Shown here: piece after piece, positions 60,497 to 64,000 of the stretch | Layout: each line of letters starts with the position of its first letter | Numbering within the stretch: position 1 is the stretch's first letter | Source: Pseudomonas lurida | GTDB lineage: Bacteria > Pseudomonadota > Gammaproteobacteria > Pseudomonadales > Pseudomonadaceae | Assembly (NCBI RefSeq): GCF_002563895.1 | Contig: NZ_PDJB01000001.1 | Location: 5,005,501-5,069,500 of the forward strand | Reading direction: 5' to 3' | DNA: 64,000 nt | Notes under the pieces: model-generated | Database searches by the model: none | What the model was told of the DNA's origin: nothing | What the model saw: only the letters and a program-made list of their open reading frames with translations | Position numbers and translations under genes: made by a program

Positions 60497-61815
60497 ACGC
60501 AGTGATTGTGGTCGATGACGAAGCCAGCATCCGCACGGCCGTCGAACAATGGTTGAGCCTGTCAGGTTTTGAGGTGCAGTTGTTCAGCCGCGCCGAAGCC
60601 TGCCTGGCGCAATTGCCCAGGGATTTTCCCGGGGTGATCCTGAGCGACGTGCGCATGCCGGGGCTCAGCGGCCTGGAACTGTTGGCCGAAGTGCAGCGCC
60701 GCGATGCGGACCTACCGGTGATCCTGCTTACCGGCCATGGCGATGTGCCGATGGCCGTCGAAGCCATGCGCGACGGTGCCTACGATTTCCTGGAAAAACC
60801 CTTCAGCCCCGACGCCTTGCTCAACAGCCTGCGCCGCGCCCTGGACAAGCGAGGCTTGATCCTCGAAAACCGCCGCCTGCATCAACAAGCCGACCATCGG
60901 GCGCAGCTTGAATCAACCTTGCTGGGCGTGTCGCGCGGTTTGCAGACCCTGCGCCGCCAGGTGCTGGACCTGGCGAGCCTGCCGGTCAACGTGCTGATCC
61001 GTGGCGAAACCGGCAGCGGCAAGGAACTGGTCGCCCGTTGCCTGCATGACTTTGGCCCACGGGCGAAGAAACCCTTTGTGGCGCTCAATTGCGCCGCCAT
61101 TCCCGAGCAGTTGTTCGAGGCCGAGCTGTTCGGCCACGAGAGCGGCGCGTTCACCGGCGCCCAGGGCAAGCGCATCGGCAAACTGGAATACGCCCACGGT
61201 GGCACGCTGTTCCTCGATGAAATCGAAAGCATGCCATTGGCACAGCAAGTGAAACTGCTGCGCGTACTGCAGGAACAGAAACTGGAGCGACTGGGCTCCA
61301 ATCAAAGCATTCACGTGGACCTGCGTATCATCGCCGCCACCAAACCGGACCTGCTGGAAGAGGCCCGCGCCGGGCGTTTTCGCGAAGACCTGGCCTATCG
61401 CTTGAATGTCGCACAACTGCGCCTGCCGCCGTTGCGTGAGCGTCGCGAGGATATCCCGCTGCTGTTCGATCACTTCGCACAGGATGCCGCCGACCGCCTG
61501 GGCCGCAGTGTCGAGCCCCTGAGCGGCACGCAACTGGGGCGCCTGCTCAGCCATGACTGGCCAGGCAATGTGCGTGAGTTGGCCAACGTCGCTGAACGCC
61601 AGGTACTCGGCCTTGGCGAGCCGGAACCCGAGGGTATCGAGGCCGGGCAATCCCTGGCCGCGCAGCAGGAGGCCTTCGAAGCCCACTGCCTCAAAGCTGC
61701 ATTGACCCGGCACAAAGGCGATATCAAGGCGGTACTGGCCGAGTTGCAACTGCCACGGCGCACCTTCAATGAAAAGATGCAGCGCCATGGGTTAGTGCGC
61801 GATACCTTCCTCTAA
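60490..61815 (+). CDS. DctD/MifR-like sigma-54-dependent response regulator
   Basis: A 441-residue NtrC-type activator. The receiver domain has the phosphorylation site Asp53 in ILSDVRMPG. The AAA+ domain has Walker A GETGSGKE at residues 172-179, the sigma-54 contact loop GAFTGA at 219-224 and Walker B-type LFLDEIESM. The C-terminal helix-turn-helix is in LKAALTRHKGDIKAVLAEL. The start overlaps the kinase stop by seven bases. The likely targets are the palindromes upstream of the permease gene. Confidence 0.95.
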   Translation: MLNAVIVVDDEASIRTAVEQWLSLSGFEVQLFSRAEACLAQLPRDFPGVILSDVRMPGLSGLELLAEVQRRDADLPVILLTGHGDVPMAVEAMRDGAYDFLEKPFSPDALLNSLRRALDKRGLILENRRLHQQADHRAQLESTLLGVSRGLQTLRRQVLDLASLPVNVLIRGETGSGKELVARCLHDFGPRAKKPFVALNCAAIPEQLFEAELFGHESGAFTGAQGKRIGKLEYAHGGTLFLDEIESMPLAQQVKLLRVLQEQKLERLGSNQSIHVDLRIIAATKPDLLEEARAGRFREDLAYRLNVAQLRLPPLRERREDIPLLFDHFAQDAADRLGRSVEPLSGTQLGRLLSHDWPGNVRELANVAERQVLGLGEPEPEGIEAGQSLAAQQEAFEAHCLKAALTRHKGDIKAVLAELQLPRRTFNEKMQRHGLVRDTFL

Positions 61816-61829
61816 CCCCAGCAGGCCGC

Positions 61830-61903
61830 CATCGCGGGCAAGTCCGCTCCCACATTTGACTGTGTTTGCACGTTAGTAGGCAGGCGCGGGCATGCCCGCG
61901 ATG
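61830..61903. repeat. REP inverted pair upstream of kgtP
   Basis: ATCGCGGGCAAGTCCGCTCCCAC (61830-61852) is followed by GGCGCGGGCATGCCCGCGATGGG (61882-61904), whose second part is nearly self-complementary. It lies between the regulator gene and the enhancer palindromes. Confidence 0.75.
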
Positions 61904-61918
61904 GGAACGCCAGCCATA

Positions 61919-61932
61919 AGCGGAATTCCGCT
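61919..61932. promoter_or_regulatory. Enhancer palindrome 1 (candidate activator site)
   Basis: AGCGGAATTCCGCT is a perfect 14-bp palindrome located about 76 bp upstream of the -24 element. Paired with the related site 32 bp further on, it is a likely binding site for the DctD/MifR-like protein. Confidence 0.65.
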
Positions 61933-61950
61933 CATCACATGAAATTTATC

Positions 61951-61964
61951 AGCGAGTTTCCGCT
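61951..61964. promoter_or_regulatory. Enhancer palindrome 2 (candidate activator site)
   Basis: AGCGAGTTTCCGCT repeats the arms of the first palindrome at a centre-to-centre distance of 32 bp, about three helical turns, so two activator dimers could bind on the same face. Confidence 0.6.
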
Positions 61965-62007
61965 CAAAAAAATCCTGTACCCCTTCTAGACCGGGCCTTC
62001 ATCCACC

Positions 62008-62023
62008 TGGCACAGCTCCTGCT
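62008..62023 (+). promoter_or_regulatory. Sigma-54 (-24/-12) promoter of kgtP
   Basis: TGGCAC (62008-62013) and CTGCT (62019-62023) have the invariant GG and GC in the right spacing. The promoter is 49 bp before the permease ATG at 62072 and 44 bp after the second enhancer palindrome. Confidence 0.85.
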
Positions 62024-62071
62024 ATAGCCCCAGCCAGGCAGTGCGCAAGCACGCTCCATAAAAACAACTAG

Positions 62072-63406
62072 ATGAAGGATCCTTCAATGGATAACTCCAA
62101 CACCTTGCCTCTGGGGTCGGCGGCCGCGCCGACGAAAGAACGCACCACTTCCAGCCGGATCAAATCGATTTTCAGTGGTTCCGTCGGCAACATGGTCGAG
62201 TGGTACGACTGGTACGTCTACGCCGCCTTCTCGCTGTACTTCGCGAAAACCTTCTTCCCGAAAGGCGACACCACCGCCCAACTGCTCAACACCGCCGCAA
62301 TCTTCGCCGTGGGCTTCCTGATGCGCCCGATCGGTGGCTGGCTGATGGGGCTGTATGCCGACAAAGTCGGGCGCAAAAAGGCCCTGATGGCCTCGGTTTA
62401 CCTGATGTGCTTCGGCTCGTTGCTGATCGCCCTGAGCCCGGGCTATGAAATCATCGGTATCGGCGCGCCGATCCTGCTGGTATTCGCCCGCTTGCTGCAG
62501 GGCCTGTCGGTCGGGGGCGAATACGGTACCTCCGCCACTTACCTCAGCGAGATGGCGACCAAGGAACGCCGTGGTTTCTATTCCAGCTTCCAGTACGTGA
62601 CCCTGATCTCTGGCCAGCTCATCGCCCTGGGCGTACTGATCGTGCTGCAACAATTGCTGACCACCGAGCAGCTGTATGCCTGGGGCTGGCGTATCCCGTT
62701 TGCCATCGGCGCCCTGTGCGCGGTAGTCGCGCTGTACCTGCGTCGCGGCATGGAAGAAACCGAGTCGTTCACCAAGAAGGAAAAAGCCAAGGAAAGCGCC
62801 ATGCGCACCTTGATGCGTCACCCCAAGGAACTGTTGACCGTCGTCGGCCTGACCATGGGCGGCACCCTGGCGTTCTACACCTACACCACCTACATGCAGA
62901 AATACCTGGTGAACACCGTCGGCATGAGCATTTCCGACTCCACCACCATCTCGGCAGCGACGCTGTTCCTGTTCATGTGCCTGCAACCGATCGTCGGTGG
63001 GCTGTCGGATAAAGTCGGTCGTCGGCCGATCCTGATTGCCTTCGGGATCCTGGGCACCCTGTTCACCGTGCCGATCCTCACCACCTTGCACACCATCCAG
63101 AGCTGGTGGGGCGCGTTCTTCCTGATCATGGCTGCGCTGATCATCGTCAGCGGCTACACCTCGATCAACGCCGTGGTGAAAGCCGAACTGTTCCCGACCG
63201 AAATCCGCGCCCTGGGCGTAGGCCTGCCGTATGCCCTGACCGTATCGATCTTTGGCGGCACCGCCGAATACATCGCACTGTGGTTCAAGAGCATCGGCAT
63301 GGAAACCGGCTACTACTGGTACGTGACCGCGTGCATTGCAGTGTCGTTGGTGGTCTACGTGACCATGAAAGACACCCGCAAACACTCACGCATCACCACC
63401 GACTAA
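62072..63406 (+). CDS. kgtP: 2-oxoglutarate/proton permease (MFS, metabolite-H+ symporter)
   Basis: A 444-residue inner-membrane transporter with twelve predicted helices. It closely follows E. coli KgtP from VEWYDWYVYAAFSLYFAKTF through FLMRPIGGWLMG, GLSVGGEYGTSATYLSEMA and FYTYTTYMQKYLVNT to GMETGYYWYV. The start could be MKDPSMDN or MDNSNTLPL at 62087. It lies downstream of a kinase/activator pair and a sigma-54 promoter, so 2-oxoglutarate-induced expression is expected, as described for MifSR and PcaT in P. aeruginosa. Confidence 0.93.
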   Translation: MKDPSMDNSNTLPLGSAAAPTKERTTSSRIKSIFSGSVGNMVEWYDWYVYAAFSLYFAKTFFPKGDTTAQLLNTAAIFAVGFLMRPIGGWLMGLYADKVGRKKALMASVYLMCFGSLLIALSPGYEIIGIGAPILLVFARLLQGLSVGGEYGTSATYLSEMATKERRGFYSSFQYVTLISGQLIALGVLIVLQQLLTTEQLYAWGWRIPFAIGALCAVVALYLRRGMEETESFTKKEKAKESAMRTLMRHPKELLTVVGLTMGGTLAFYTYTTYMQKYLVNTVGMSISDSTTISAATLFLFMCLQPIVGGLSDKVGRRPILIAFGILGTLFTVPILTTLHTIQSWWGAFFLIMAALIIVSGYTSINAVVKAELFPTEIRALGVGLPYALTVSIFGGTAEYIALWFKSIGMETGYYWYVTACIAVSLVVYVTMKDTRKHSRITTD

Positions 63407-63426
63407 CCGTTGAGCGCAGTTCAAAA

Positions 63427-63518
63427 TGTGGGAGCGGGCTTGCCCGCGAAAGCGGTGTGTCAGTCAACGATTGTAGAGACTGAACCACCGTATTCGCGGG
63501 CAAGCCCGCTTCCACATT
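63427..63518. repeat. REP inverted pair between kgtP and the flavin-reductase gene
   Basis: ATGTGGGAGCGGGCTTGCCC starts at 63426 and its inverted partner ends at 63518 (CGCGGGCAAGCCCGCTTCC). This is the best-preserved copy in the window. Confidence 0.85.
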
Positions 63519-63558
63519 GGTTATGATGTCTGCTCCGAAACCGAGAGCAGAACAGGCC

Positions 63559-64000
63559 ATGTCCGACGATATCCATTTCTACGAACCCGCCAACGGCCAC
63601 GGCCTGCCCCACGACCCGTTCAATGCCATCGTTGGTCCACGGCCGATCGGCTGGATTTCGTCACACGACCGTGAAGGTCGCCTGAACCTGGCGCCCTACA
63701 GTTTTTTCAATGCGTTCAATTACATTCCGCCGATCATTGGGTTTTCCAGTGTCGGGCGCAAAGACAGCCTGAACAACATCGAACAGACCGGCGAGTTTGT
63801 GTGGAACCTGGCGACCCGCCCGCTGGCCGAACAGATGAACCAGAGTTGCGCCGCCGTAGCGCCAGAGGTGAACGAATTCGAGTTGTCCGGCCTGACGCCG
63901 ATGGCGTCCAAGATCGTTGGCGTACCACGGGTGGGCGAGAGCCCGGTGTCGTTCGAGTGCAAGGTGACGCAAATCATCCAGTTGCAACGTGCCGACCAGG
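63559..64000 (+). CDS. Flavin-reductase-like protein (5' part)
   Basis: The gene starts MSDDIHFYEPANGHGLPHD and runs off the right edge, leaving about 147 residues. It has the flavin-reductase fold of the split-barrel family (DIM6/NTAB): NAIVGPRPIGWISSHD, LNLAPYSFFNAFNYIPPIIG and EFVWNLATRPLAEQMN. Such proteins bind FMN and act as reductases or oxygenase partners. The C-terminus and the specific role are unknown. The start follows a REP pair and an AACAGG site. Confidence 0.88.
   Translation, partial: MSDDIHFYEPANGHGLPHDPFNAIVGPRPIGWISSHDREGRLNLAPYSFFNAFNYIPPIIGFSSVGRKDSLNNIEQTGEFVWNLATRPLAEQMNQSCAAVAPEVNEFELSGLTPMASKIVGVPRVGESPVSFECKVTQIIQLQRADQ

Noticed and set aside
62084-63385. Minus-strand frame opposite kgtP
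   Set aside because: The translated protein is Gln/His/Arg-rich with no hydrophobic helices, typical of a shadow frame.

Overview
The window is a 64 kb piece of chromosome from a fluorescent Pseudomonas, most likely of the P. fluorescens group. The evidence is the genes themselves (tol-pal operon, mvaT, YebC/PmpR, OprD-type porin, dciA beside secA, a PctA-type chemoreceptor), the GC-rich codon use, and seven inverted pairs of a REP sequence with a GCGGGCTTGCC-like core, typical of P. fluorescens extragenic palindromes. Gene density is high, nearly all genes are core genes, and I see no phage, transposase, plasmid, CRISPR or rRNA sequence.

Layout. 1-3683: end of a glycine-cleavage operon (gcvP 3' end, sdaA, gcvT). 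3684-9289: a cold-shock protein, an RDD membrane protein, nadA, an unrecognised 525-residue protein and a FadL-type porin. 9606-9681: tRNA-Lys(UUU). 9745-25119, mostly minus strand: queC-queE, the tol-pal cluster (ybgC-tolQRAB-pal-cpoB), ruvCAB, yebC, aspS, an FmdB-type protein, a ribbon-helix-helix protein, a Dps-like ferritin, a membrane/cold-shock-domain fusion on the plus strand, slyX and a HIT protein. 25984-38563: an OprD-family porin, an MscS channel, yajQ, panE, an orphan sensor kinase overlapping a cobalamin adenosyltransferase gene, a Nudix/ThiE-like fusion downstream of argJ, secA and dciA. 38568-45502: a HerA-type ATPase, an amino-acid chemoreceptor, a 56-residue protein, purU, mvaT and sbcB. 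45670-52340: a six-gene MoxR operon (RDD, SpoIIM, DUF4129, DUF4350, MoxR, DUF58) whose genes overlap or nearly touch. 52418-58570: a PilZ protein, a lipoprotein, pykA, an enoyl-CoA hydratase, a ferredoxin-type reductase and class I fumarase. 58730-63406: a DctB/MifS-like kinase, a DctD/MifR-like sigma-54 activator and a 2-oxoglutarate permease gene with a clear sigma-54 promoter. The window ends inside a flavin-reductase-like gene.

How the parts work together. The tol-pal genes form the envelope-constriction machine, and cpoB links it to peptidoglycan synthesis. ruvCAB resolve Holliday junctions. queC and queE act in the queuosine precursor pathway. The kinase, activator and kgtP genes form a self-contained regulated uptake module: two 14-bp palindromes (61919-61932 and 61951-61964) lie upstream of a -24/-12 promoter (62008-62023). 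The MoxR operon is probably an envelope or stress chaperone system whose job is not well defined.

I did not find an obviously new defence or mobile system. The best candidates for new biology are the four-helix membrane protein fused to a cold-shock domain (23803-24405), the unrecognised 525-residue protein (6308-7885), the Nudix/ThiE-like fusion whose ThiE half lacks the usual metal-binding motifs (32761-33705), the MoxR operon, and the palindromes in the gcvT-csp and oprD leader regions. Comparisons with P. aeruginosa PAO1 gene order are from memory and are marked as such.
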